From the NCBI GenBank assembly GCA_946479055.1, contig CAMLEX010000374.1, positions 1 through 5,499 of the forward strand: DNA of 5,499 bases, in the 5' to 3' direction. Source of the DNA: an uncultured Bacteroidota bacterium. GTDB taxonomy: Bacteria > Bacteroidota > Bacteroidia > Chitinophagales > Chitinophagaceae. Positions 1 to 4,695 of this stretch are shown here, in pieces; the stretch's first letter is position 1; each line of letters opens with the position of its first letter. The position numbers were made by a program, and so were the translations under genes. A model generated the notes under the pieces. The model saw only the letters and a list, made by a program, of their open reading frames with translations. It ran no database searches and was not told the DNA's origin.

Positions 1-333
1 GTTATCAGGTTGGGACATATTGGCCCATACCTGCTTTACCAATTTTTTATCGAGGGCGATTTTCTCTAGTTGATTAATTGTTTTGTTGCGGGCAATGGTA
101 TATATATAACTGCCGGGATTTTCTACATGCGCAAGACTATCTCGCTTTTCCCACAGCTTAATGAATATTTCCTGCACTATTTCTTCTGCATCGGCCCTGG
201 AGTTGATAAGGTTGACAACGAAGGTGAATAGACGGACCTTGTAAAGATCGAATAACCGGCGAAAGGCAAGTTGATCTCCTTCGGCTATTTGCTGCAGCAG
301 TTGCTTTTCATCATATGGTGTGGAAGTTGCCAA
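1..333 (-). CDS. ECF RNA polymerase sigma factor, sigma-70 family, FecI-like (partial, N-terminal part)
   Basis: The first 111 codons of an extracytoplasmic-function sigma factor; the gene continues beyond the left edge of the window, so region 4 is not visible. The visible protein starts MATSTPYDEKQLLQQIAEGD and carries region 2 at about residues 20-90: AFRRLFDLY, then RADAEEIVQEIFIKLWEKR (core-binding and -10 recognition helices), then NPGSYIYTIARNK. This is the usual ECF layout, in which such proteins direct core RNA polymerase to a small regulon and are often controlled by a neighbouring anti-sigma factor (outside this window). The only plausible start is TTG at 331-333: an in-frame TAG lies at 343-345 and no in-frame ATG or GTG lies between. 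No Shine-Dalgarno sequence is visible, as is usual in Bacteroidota. The family call is firm; the start is less certain. Confidence 0.9.
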   Translation of the reverse strand, partial: MATSTPYDEKQLLQQIAEGDQLAFRRLFDLYKVRLFTFVVNLINSRADAEEIVQEIFIKLWEKRDSLAHVENPGSYIYTIARNKTINQLEKIALDKKLVKQVWANMSQPDN

Positions 334-457
334 TACAAATGACTACTAAAATCAAACTAAAAGTAAGAAAAGGATGATAATATATTGATGCTTTTATTAT
401 TGACGGTATTAATGATGGAAATGCTGCTTGCTATTTTGTATTCAGTTATAAGCACAA

Positions 458-485
458 TAAAAGGCCTGTTTTCACAAGCCTTTTA
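458..485 (-). terminator. Terminator-like hairpin downstream of the TPR gene
   Basis: TAAAAGGC (458-465) pairs perfectly with GCCTTTTA (478-485) around a 12-nt loop, so each strand has a GC core followed by a short T run. The only gene that could read into it is the minus-strand TPR gene, whose stop lies about 120 nt upstream in transcription. It is therefore probably that gene's terminator. The T run is only four long, so efficiency is uncertain. The rest of 334-607 shows no convincing gene. Confidence 0.55.
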
Positions 486-607
486 CAAAGTAACAATCAA
501 ATGAAAAAAATTGCGGAGAGAAGATAAGTACTTATAATAGTTTGGATTTAAAAATTGTGCGAATGATAGGGATGGCTATCCTAATATTTCGATAGGAAGG
601 ACAAGCA

Positions 608-1417
608 TTATCTATTTAGCGCTTCCACAATTTCTTCGCGGGGCGTTTGTCCCGCATTATCCTTATACATGTCCAGCGCAAGACGGTAAAATGTTATTGC
701 TTCCTCAATTTTACCTTCCGCTTCATTTACTTTACCAAACCAATAGCTCGCTTCGTAGCTAACCGGAAGTCCGTTAAACTTCAGCACCATGTTGGTCTGG
801 GTAAAAGCTTCTTTAGCTTCTTTAAATCGACCGTGGCTGAATTGAATCCTGCCTAATAAAAGATAGTAATTGGCAATAGCCTTTAGAGCTTTGCCATTTG
901 CTTCTACTTCTTTTACGATACTATGATAGGTCTCTATCAGGGTATTTCTGTCAGTCTGAAATGCAGCATCTTTAAGAGAAGCTATGTGGGAAGCTAACGG
1001 GATATCGATTGTTTGTTCCACTTTCTTTGCCGGGGCTTTAATAAAAAGGATTTCAGTATTATCATGATACCTGTTCAATATAATTTCTTCTATTACTGAA
1101 TTGTTATTCAGCCGCAGCATTAATCCATAATGAGAGTATGAATTGTCCGGTTTTATCGTTGGAACACCTCTTAATTGAATGTGAAAGTTATCTTGTTCAG
1201 CCAGCACCATTTTCCTGGTAAGCATCAGTTTTTTGCTGTAGAAAGAATGACTGCTATTCAATTTGTGAATGGTAACGCCATATTCTGCCTGCTCAATATT
1301 TTTCCTGATGCGAATTTCTCTCCAATAGCCGTAGCAGTGGCCGGAAACATCTTTTCCGTTTTGATAAATGACATAATCGTTTGAAACAAATTTCAAGTTC
1401 CTTAAATGGTGGTGCAT
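608..1417 (-). CDS. Protein with a C-terminal TPR region, function unknown
   Basis: A 269-residue protein. No signal peptide or membrane segment is visible, so it is probably cytoplasmic. Residues about 1-140 look beta-rich (alternating hydrophobic strands such as YGVTIHKL, HIQLRGVPTI, YGLMLRLNNN) and I do not recognise them. Residues about 150-265 are helical and hold at least two tetratricopeptide repeats: about 181-213 (YYLLLGRIQFSHGRFKEAKE, then AFTQTN) and about 221-252 (YWFGKVNEAEGKIEEAITFY, then RLALDM), each with the small-G-x-EA-x3-Y/F pattern. A degenerate third repeat may lie at about 150-180. TPRs normally bind partner proteins, so a scaffold or sensor role is possible but unproven. 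The ATG at 1415-1417 is the only good start because an in-frame stop lies 21 nt upstream. It begins MHHH, which is unusual. The start codon lies 22 nt after a strong terminator-like hairpin on the same strand. Confidence 0.8.
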   Translation of the reverse strand: MHHHLRNLKFVSNDYVIYQNGKDVSGHCYGYWREIRIRKNIEQAEYGVTIHKLNSSHSFYSKKLMLTRKMVLAEQDNFHIQLRGVPTIKPDNSYSHYGLMLRLNNNSVIEEIILNRYHDNTEILFIKAPAKKVEQTIDIPLASHIASLKDAAFQTDRNTLIETYHSIVKEVEANGKALKAIANYYLLLGRIQFSHGRFKEAKEAFTQTNMVLKFNGLPVSYEASYWFGKVNEAEGKIEEAITFYRLALDMYKDNAGQTPREEIVEALNR

Positions 1418-1470
1418 ACTATGATTGACTTTGGCTTACAAAAAAGGACCCGTGATCTCCCAGGTCCCAT
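1402..1470 (-). other. Possible 22-codon leader ORF overlapping the TPR start
   Basis: An ATG at 1468-1470 opens a 22-residue frame (MGPGRSRVLFCKPKSIIVCT, then TI) that runs through the terminator hairpin at 1440-1468 and ends in TAA at 1402-1404, just inside the TPR gene in another frame. A translating ribosome would disrupt the hairpin. No ribosome binding site is clear and a frame this short occurs easily by chance. It is recorded only because of where it lies. Confidence 0.15.
1440..1468 (-). terminator. Strong intrinsic terminator, possibly a leader attenuator of the TPR gene
   Basis: Read on the minus strand, GGGACCTG (plus 1461-1468) pairs with CGGGTCCT (plus 1445-1452), with two G-T wobbles, around an 8-nt loop, and runs into six T (plus 1440-1445). 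This is a textbook rho-independent terminator, active only in the minus direction because no T run follows it on the plus strand. It lies about 100 nt after the stop of the zinc-ribbon gene and only 22 nt before the ATG of the TPR gene. Confidence 0.75.
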
Positions 1471-1484
1471 GTGAATCTTTAAAC

Positions 1485-1512
1485 TAAAATTATTTTTTAT
1501 TTAGGCCATCAA
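1485..1512 (-). promoter_or_regulatory. Candidate Bacteroidota-type promoter for the TPR gene
   Basis: On the minus strand, TTG (plus 1510-1512) is followed after 17 nt by TAATTTTA (plus 1485-1492), close to the Bacteroidota TTG / TAnnTTTG promoter with one mismatch in the -7 box. Transcription would start near 1478, upstream of the terminator hairpin, so the hairpin would be part of the leader. The region is AT-rich, which makes chance matches easy. Confidence 0.35.
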
Positions 1513-1570
1513 TAATACACCAATTTGCTTTATGGAGATACGAATGAGGCTAGTAAACATGCAAATAAAA

Positions 1571-1954
1571 CTATTCTTCTCTCCTCTTTACTACCAGGTA
1601 GCGGTCATTTTCCAGGGGCATGTATCCATAATCGTAACAGAAGTAATAGATATGCGTCTTTTTGGTAGTATAGGTATGGGTGATGTATCGGAAATTGAAA
1701 CCGAGGCGGGTGAGCTTGTCTTTATGCAGGGTAGTTTTTTCTTCCAGGACTGCGGAATCGAGTATTTGCTTCAGTAACCGCCTGTTTTTTAGAAGCGTGT
1801 TATTAATGTTGCGGATGTAGTTGATATTATTCTTGAACTTAAGTTCATTGTTATAGTTATTGCGGCAGGCGTCATCGCAAAATTTCTTGTCGGCCCGGCC
1901 ATTTACGTTTTTGCCGCAGCTAAGGCATCCCTTTTTGTCTGTTTTTGTTGTCAT
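1571..1954 (-). CDS. Small CxxC/CxxxC zinc-ribbon protein conserved in Bacteroidota, function unknown
   Basis: A 127-residue protein counted from the ATG at 1952-1954. An upstream in-frame ATG at 1988-1990 would add 12 residues, but I prefer the inner one because the extension (MNFKLPYFHFSI) looks like read-through of the promoter region and a candidate -7 box overlaps the outer ATG. Near the N-terminus C10-x2-C13 and C26-x3-C30 with the flanking pattern GRADKKFCDDACRNNY form a zinc-ribbon-like knuckle of the DUF2116-like kind. A basic, probably helical or coiled segment follows at about 32-75. The C-terminus (about 83-124) is rich in aromatic residues (GFNFRYITHTYTTKKTHIYY, then FCYDYGY) and ends very basic (VVKRREE). 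The positive charge and zinc knuckle would suit nucleic-acid binding, but this is inference only. A terminator lies about 100 nt downstream. Confidence 0.75.
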   Translation of the reverse strand: MTTKTDKKGCLSCGKNVNGRADKKFCDDACRNNYNNELKFKNNINYIRNINNTLLKNRRLLKQILDSAVLEEKTTLHKDKLTRLGFNFRYITHTYTTKKTHIYYFCYDYGYMPLENDRYLVVKRREE

Positions 1955-1987
1955 AATTGAAAAATGAAAATACGGCAACTTAAAATT

Positions 1988-1995
1988 CAATTATA
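1988..1995 (-). promoter_or_regulatory. Candidate -7 box for the zinc-ribbon gene
   Basis: On the minus strand this reads TATAATTG, one mismatch from TAnnTTTG, about 33 nt before the preferred ATG. No TTG lies at the usual -33 distance. That spacing is instead occupied by the direct repeats at 2003-2036, as expected of an activator-dependent promoter. The match is suggestive only. Confidence 0.3.
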
Positions 1996-2002
1996 CCCGT
2001 AG

Positions 2003-2036
2003 GATTACCTGATTTCAGGTGGTGATTACCTGATTT
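2003..2036 (-). promoter_or_regulatory. Tandem direct repeat with 21-bp period, candidate LytTR-type regulator site
   Basis: GATTACCTGATTT occurs at 2003-2015 and again, identical, at 2024-2036, exactly 21 bp (two helical turns) apart. On the minus strand each copy contains TCAGGTAAT, which fits 8 of the 9 positions of the LytTR-domain consensus [TA][AC][CA]GTTN[AG][TG]. The 12-bp spacer between 9-mers is the spacing known for this family. The first copy is also half of a 14-bp palindrome (2007-2020, ACCTGATTTCAGGT). The site lies just upstream of the candidate -7 box of the zinc-ribbon gene and could also influence the divergent ssb gene. Confidence 0.5.
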
Positions 2037-2055
2037 TTTATGTTCTATCATCATT

Positions 2056-2076
2056 AGCCTTGCTTACTTCAAGGCT
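2056..2076 (+). other. Perfect 7-bp hairpin in the divergent intergenic region
   Basis: AGCCTTG (2056-2062) pairs with CAAGGCT (2070-2076) around a 7-nt loop. A competing 5-bp pairing of AGCCT (2056-2060) with AGGCT (2078-2082) would be followed directly by TTTT on the plus strand. No plus-strand gene lies upstream for it to terminate. It could be part of a leader of ssb if transcription starts upstream, or an operator. Confidence 0.3.
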
Positions 2077-2105
2077 TCAGGCTTTTTCATAGATCTGTTT
2101 TATAA

Positions 2106-2124
2106 GTACAAACGTGTACAAACG
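2106..2124. repeat. Tandem GTACAAACG repeat with 10-bp period upstream of ssb
   Basis: GTACAAACG occurs at 2106-2114 and 2116-2124, one helical turn apart. Together they create the inverted repeat GTACA-AACG-TGTAC at 2106-2119. The location, 80-100 bp before the ssb start codon, suits an operator or regulator site. I do not recognise the motif as a known box. Confidence 0.35.
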
Positions 2125-2204
2125 GTTATATCCGTAAATAAATGTTTAAAAACCGGTTACGGGTTTTTGATGCATCCATATTTGTGGAATCAAAAACAAT
2201 AAAA

Positions 2205-2561
2205 ATGGAAGCAGTAAAAAACAAAGTGCAGCTTACCGGCGCCTTAAGCCGTGATCCGCAGATAGGACAATTTAGTAACGGCAGAAAATGGGCAAGCGTA
2301 AGCCTGATGATTTCGGAATTTTACCAGGATGCAAAAGGAGTACAACATAATAATACACAATGGCACCCCCTAAAAGCTTTTGGGAAAATGGCAGATCTAT
2401 TCGAAAAGAGTTGTCGCAAGGGAACAAAGATCATTGTAGAAGGGAAACTGACCAGCCGGACATACACAGATAGTAAAGGCATAAAGAAATATGTTACGGA
2501 GGTAGAGGTAACTGAAATGGAGATACAGGAGAAGCACGAACCAATGAGTCATCTAACATAG
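2205..2561 (+). CDS. ssb: Single-stranded DNA-binding protein, SSB family, short form without acidic tail
   Basis: A 118-residue OB-fold protein that coats single-stranded DNA. The family pattern runs throughout: NKVQLTGALSRDP (6-18), NGRKWASVSL (25-34), TQWHPLKAFGKMADLFEK (51-68), KGTKIIVEGKLTSRTY (72-87), then KKYVTEVEVTEMEI. The ATG at 2205-2207 is chosen because the SSB homology begins there; an in-frame ATG at 2142 would add 21 unrelated residues. The protein ends at EMEIQEKHEPMSHLT straight after the OB fold. It therefore lacks the flexible linker and acidic D-x-I-P-F-type tip that lets housekeeping SSB recruit repair and replication partners, so it is probably an accessory SSB. Its stop codon TAG uses the first base of the inverted repeat that begins at 2561, suggesting that the last codons were changed by an insertion. 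It is first in a plus-strand run with a nuclease-like gene and yifB. Confidence 0.9.
   Translation: MEAVKNKVQLTGALSRDPQIGQFSNGRKWASVSLMISEFYQDAKGVQHNNTQWHPLKAFGKMADLFEKSCRKGTKIIVEGKLTSRTYTDSKGIKKYVTEVEVTEMEIQEKHEPMSHLT
2556..2560. repeat. Left copy of a possible 5-bp target-site duplication
   Basis: ACATA abuts the left inverted repeat exactly, and its counterpart ACATT (3073-3077) abuts the right one. Four of the five bases match. The repeat is short enough to arise by chance in AT-rich DNA; its support comes from the exact placement at both ends. Confidence 0.35.
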
Positions 2562-2596
2562 GGGCACAAAGAACACAAAGTTTACACAAAGGACAC
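2561..2596. repeat. Left arm of imperfect 36-bp inverted repeat (CACAAAG units)
   Basis: CACAAAG occurs at 2565-2571, 2574-2580 and 2585-2591, followed by a partial unit at 2594-2598. Reversed and complemented, the right arm (3038-3072) aligns over 36 columns with 27 identities and one gap, starting GGGGCAC here and GGAGCAC there and ending AAGGACAC in both. Confidence 0.75.
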
Positions 2597-2613
2597 AATT
2601 TAAAAGTATTAAA

Positions 2614-2991
2614 ATGGATCAGGAAAAAATCATAAGCATTATTATAGAGGAAGCTATGTACATACACAAAACTGTTGGCCCAGGATTGCTGGAAAGTGTA
2701 TATAAAACCTGTCTTGTTCACAGAATAATAAAGAGAGGATTAAGTGTAGAAACAGAAAGGCCAGTGCCTGTGATCTTTGAAGAGATTAAACTGGAATGTG
2801 GGTATCGGGCAGATATAGTTGTAGAAAAGATTGTGGTGGTAGAGACAAAAAGCATAGAGGCTATTGGTCCAATACAGGTTGCACAAACGCTAACTTATTT
2901 AAGGTGCCTTAATCTTAGGTACGGCTTATTATTAAACTTTAAAACACCACTAATGAAAGACGGGATAAAGAGAATATTAAATGGCTATTAG
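2614..2991 (+). CDS. GxxExxY protein, PD-(D/E)XK nuclease superfamily
   Basis: A complete 125-residue GxxExxY protein (PDDEXK_3-type family), close to the usual family length. The naming motif is G24-P-G-L-L-E27 with the G24-x2-E27-x2-Y30 spacing. The nuclease core is intact: D67 in GYRADIVV, then E77-T-K79 in VVVETKS, which gives the D-x9-E-x-K arrangement. It is followed by Q91-x3-Y95-L in AQTLTYL, which resembles the QxxxY motif of RecB-like nucleases, and then by the GLLLNF strand. All residues expected for metal-dependent DNA cleavage are therefore present, but the biological role of this family is not established to my knowledge, and activity is inference. The gene lies between ssb and yifB, flanked by inverted CAC[A/G]AAG repeats. 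Start at ATG 2614 with no clear Shine-Dalgarno sequence. No signal peptide or membrane segment is seen. Confidence 0.92.
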   Translation: MDQEKIISIIIEEAMYIHKTVGPGLLESVYKTCLVHRIIKRGLSVETERPVPVIFEEIKLECGYRADIVVEKIVVVETKSIEAIGPIQVAQTLTYLRCLNLRYGLLLNFKTPLMKDGIKRILNGY

Positions 2992-3037
2992 CAGAAGCAT
3001 TGGTCGCAAAGACAAATATTATACAAGGGATAGCGTA

Positions 3038-3072
3038 GTGTCCTTCGTGGTTCTTCGTGTGCTTCGTGCTCC
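3038..3072. repeat. Right arm of imperfect inverted repeat (CTTCGTG units)
   Basis: CTTCGTG occurs at 3043-3049, 3053-3059 and 3062-3068; in the other orientation this is CACGAAG. It mirrors the left arm at 2561-2596. The fourth base of every unit is G here and A in the left arm, so units look homogenised within each arm. A lone CGCAAAG at 3005-3011 may be a further degenerate unit. Confidence 0.75.
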
Positions 3073-3077
3073 ACATT
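3073..3077. repeat. Right copy of a possible 5-bp target-site duplication
   Basis: ACATT directly follows the right inverted repeat and differs from the left copy ACATA (2556-2560) in the last base only. Joined to the left flank it continues the ssb reading frame to a TAA. Confidence 0.35.
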
Positions 3078-3092
3078 AAACTAAAAAAAATT

Positions 3093-4679
3093 ATGCTCGT
3101 AAAAGTAAACAGCGCTGCGGTGTATGGCGTAGATGCTATTACCATCAAAATAGAAGTAAGCAGCACAGGCCGAGGTCTGCATAATATAATGGTAGGCCTT
3201 GCTGATAGTTCTGTGAAGGAAAGTTTTGCCAGGGTGGACTCTGCAATCATAAATGCAGGATATAAAATGCCGAGAACACAAATAGTAGTTAACCTCTCTC
3301 CTGCTGATATAAAAAAGACAGGTACAGGATTGGAACTTGGAATCGCGTTGGGTATACTAGCAGCTACTGAACAGATAATTGATCCTGCAGTACTGGATGA
3401 TTATTTTATAGTGGGCGAGCTTGGACTTGATGGAATAATACAACCAATAAAAGGTGCATTGCCTATGGCGATACAGGCAAGAAAAGAAAAAGTAAATGGA
3501 TTGATTGTGCCCGAAGCAAATGCACAGGAAGCCGGGATGGTAAATATGCTACCAGTATATCCTGTCAATCATTTGAATGAAGTAGTTGATTTTTTAAATA
3601 AAAAGAAAACGCTTGAACCTGTAAGTGTGAACGTAAGAGAAAGCTTCTTTTCATCTCAGTATGATTTCGATATTGACTTTGCTGATGTAAAAGGACAGGA
3701 GAATATAAAACGTGCATTGGAAATAGCTGCAGCAGGTGGACACAATGCCATATTAATAGGACCACCGGGTTCAGGGAAAACGATGCTGGCGAAGAGATTG
3801 CCAACGATCTTACCACCATTAACACTGAACGAAGCATTAGAAACAACAAAGATCTATAGCGTTGCTGGCAAACTGCCTGACTTTAATAACAGCCTATTAA
3901 ATAAACGTCCTTTTCGTTCACCGCACCATACTATCAGCAATATAGCACTGGTAGGCGGTGGCGGTATTCCACAGCCAGGTGAAATCTCATTGGCGCATAA
4001 TGGTGTTTTGTTTCTGGATGAGCTACCAGAATTCAGCCGTCATGTACTGGAAGTAATGCGGCAACCAATGGAAGACCGGAAAGTATTAATAGCAAGAGCT
4101 ATGCGATCAATAGAGTTTCCTTCCAATTTTATGTTATTGGCTTCTATGAATCCATGTCCCTGCGGATATTATAATCACCCGGAGAGAGATTGCAGTTGTC
4201 CTGATGGTGCTGTTCAAAAGTATATGTCGAAAATATCAGGACCATTGATGGACCGGATAGATCTGCATGTAGATGTAAGGCCTGTACCCCTGCTGCTGAT
4301 GAATGACCAGGAACCGGGAGAACCTTCCAAAAGAATAAGAGAACGGGTGATAAAGGCAAGAGAAATACAAGCCATTCGATTTGAGAATAATGCCGGCTGC
4401 TATAACAATGCGCAGATGAGTAGCCAGCAACTAAAACAATTTTGTGGCATTGATAGGAATTGTGAAACCCTTCTCTTTAACAGCATGCAGCGAATGCAAT
4501 TATCAGCCCGTGCTTATGACCGCATATTGAAAGTGGCCCGAACGATTGCCGACCTGGCCGGAAGTGATACTATTCTGCTCGATCATCTTACCGAGGCTAT
4601 TCAATACAGAACATTGGATAAAGAACAATGGACACAGAACCCAGGGTATTACGAAAAGAAAAAGTTGAGAAGAGCTTAA
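3093..4679 (+). CDS. yifB: YifB/ComM family Mg-chelatase-like AAA+ ATPase
   Basis: A 528-residue protein of normal family length. Residues about 1-190 form the N-terminal S5-fold/ChlI-like domain, including RTQIVVNLSPADIKKTG (61-77) and the LGIALGIL segment. The AAA+ core carries Walker A GPPGSGKT (223-230), Walker B VLFLDE (305-310), sensor 1 N353 in SMNPCPCGYY and an arginine-finger-like R388 in GPLMDRID. A family-typical cysteine cluster is present (C355-P-C357, C367-S-C369). The C-terminal lid contains ARAYDRILKVARTIADLAG (472-490). The ComM member in Vibrio is a hexameric helicase that promotes branch migration during natural transformation; a similar role in homologous recombination is likely here but not shown. 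The start is ATG 3093-3095 (MLVKVNSAAVYG), where homology begins. An in-frame ATG at 3057 would add 12 residues encoded mostly by the adjacent repeat. It follows ssb and the GxxExxY gene, and is probably cotranscribed with the next gene 16 nt downstream. Confidence 0.96.
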   Translation: MLVKVNSAAVYGVDAITIKIEVSSTGRGLHNIMVGLADSSVKESFARVDSAIINAGYKMPRTQIVVNLSPADIKKTGTGLELGIALGILAATEQIIDPAVLDDYFIVGELGLDGIIQPIKGALPMAIQARKEKVNGLIVPEANAQEAGMVNMLPVYPVNHLNEVVDFLNKKKTLEPVSVNVRESFFSSQYDFDIDFADVKGQENIKRALEIAAAGGHNAILIGPPGSGKTMLAKRLPTILPPLTLNEALETTKIYSVAGKLPDFNNSLLNKRPFRSPHHTISNIALVGGGGIPQPGEISLAHNGVLFLDELPEFSRHVLEVMRQPMEDRKVLIARAMRSIEFPSNFMLLASMNPCPCGYYNHPERDCSCPDGAVQKYMSKISGPLMDRIDLHVDVRPVPLLLMNDQEPGEPSKRIRERVIKAREIQAIRFENNAGCYNNAQMSSQQLKQFCGIDRNCETLLFNSMQRMQLSARAYDRILKVARTIADLAGSDTILLDHLTEAIQYRTLDKEQWTQNPGYYEKKKLRRA

Positions 4680-4695
4680 CCTACAATTAAAATTT

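Larger units (their letters stand above)
2561..3072 (+). mobile_element. Putative GxxExxY cassette bounded by inverted repeats
   Basis: A 512-bp segment with imperfect 36-bp inverted ends, abutted by ACATA/ACATT, that carries one gene only: the GxxExxY nuclease-like protein. Joining 2555 to 3073 gives an ssb frame ending Leu-Thr-Leu-Asn-TAA (stop at 3082-3084), with the yifB ATG only 8 nt later, as in a tight operon. No transposase is present, so movement would need the encoded protein itself or an enzyme supplied elsewhere. It could instead be an old repeat-rich spacer that was never mobile. Confidence 0.45.

Noticed and set aside
334..380. TTAGTTTG on the minus strand as a -7 box for the ECF sigma gene
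   Set aside because: It has one mismatch and no TTG element at a suitable upstream distance; the AT-rich region makes such matches common.
412..504. Plus-strand 30-codon ORF with a hydrophobic start (MMEMLLAILYSVI)
   Set aside because: No ribosome binding site or promoter is visible and it runs through the terminator hairpin at 458-485; a chance frame is more likely.
565..597. Three alternating GATAG/CTATC copies able to form alternative 5-bp stems just past the TPR stop
   Set aside because: The stems are short and AT-rich, with no T run on the minus strand, so they are not supported as a terminator.
1532..1777. Plus-strand 81-codon ORF
   Set aside because: It is antisense to the zinc-ribbon gene for most of its length and has no family features.
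2177..2184. CATATTTG as a -7 box for ssb
   Set aside because: It has one mismatch to TAnnTTTG and no TTG at the required upstream distance.
2142..2204. N-terminal extension of SSB from an upstream ATG
   Set aside because: The 21 extra residues have no SSB homology and the OB-fold pattern begins at the ATG at 2205.
2561..3072. CRISPR-like array suggested by regularly spaced 7-bp units
   Set aside because: Units are too short and too close (9-11 bp), with no unique spacers; the two groups are inverted relative to each other, which fits inverted repeats and not a CRISPR.
2939..3281. Minus-strand ORFs across the right repeat arm and yifB start
   Set aside because: They are antisense frames of yifB and of the TTCGTG repeats with no recognisable domains.
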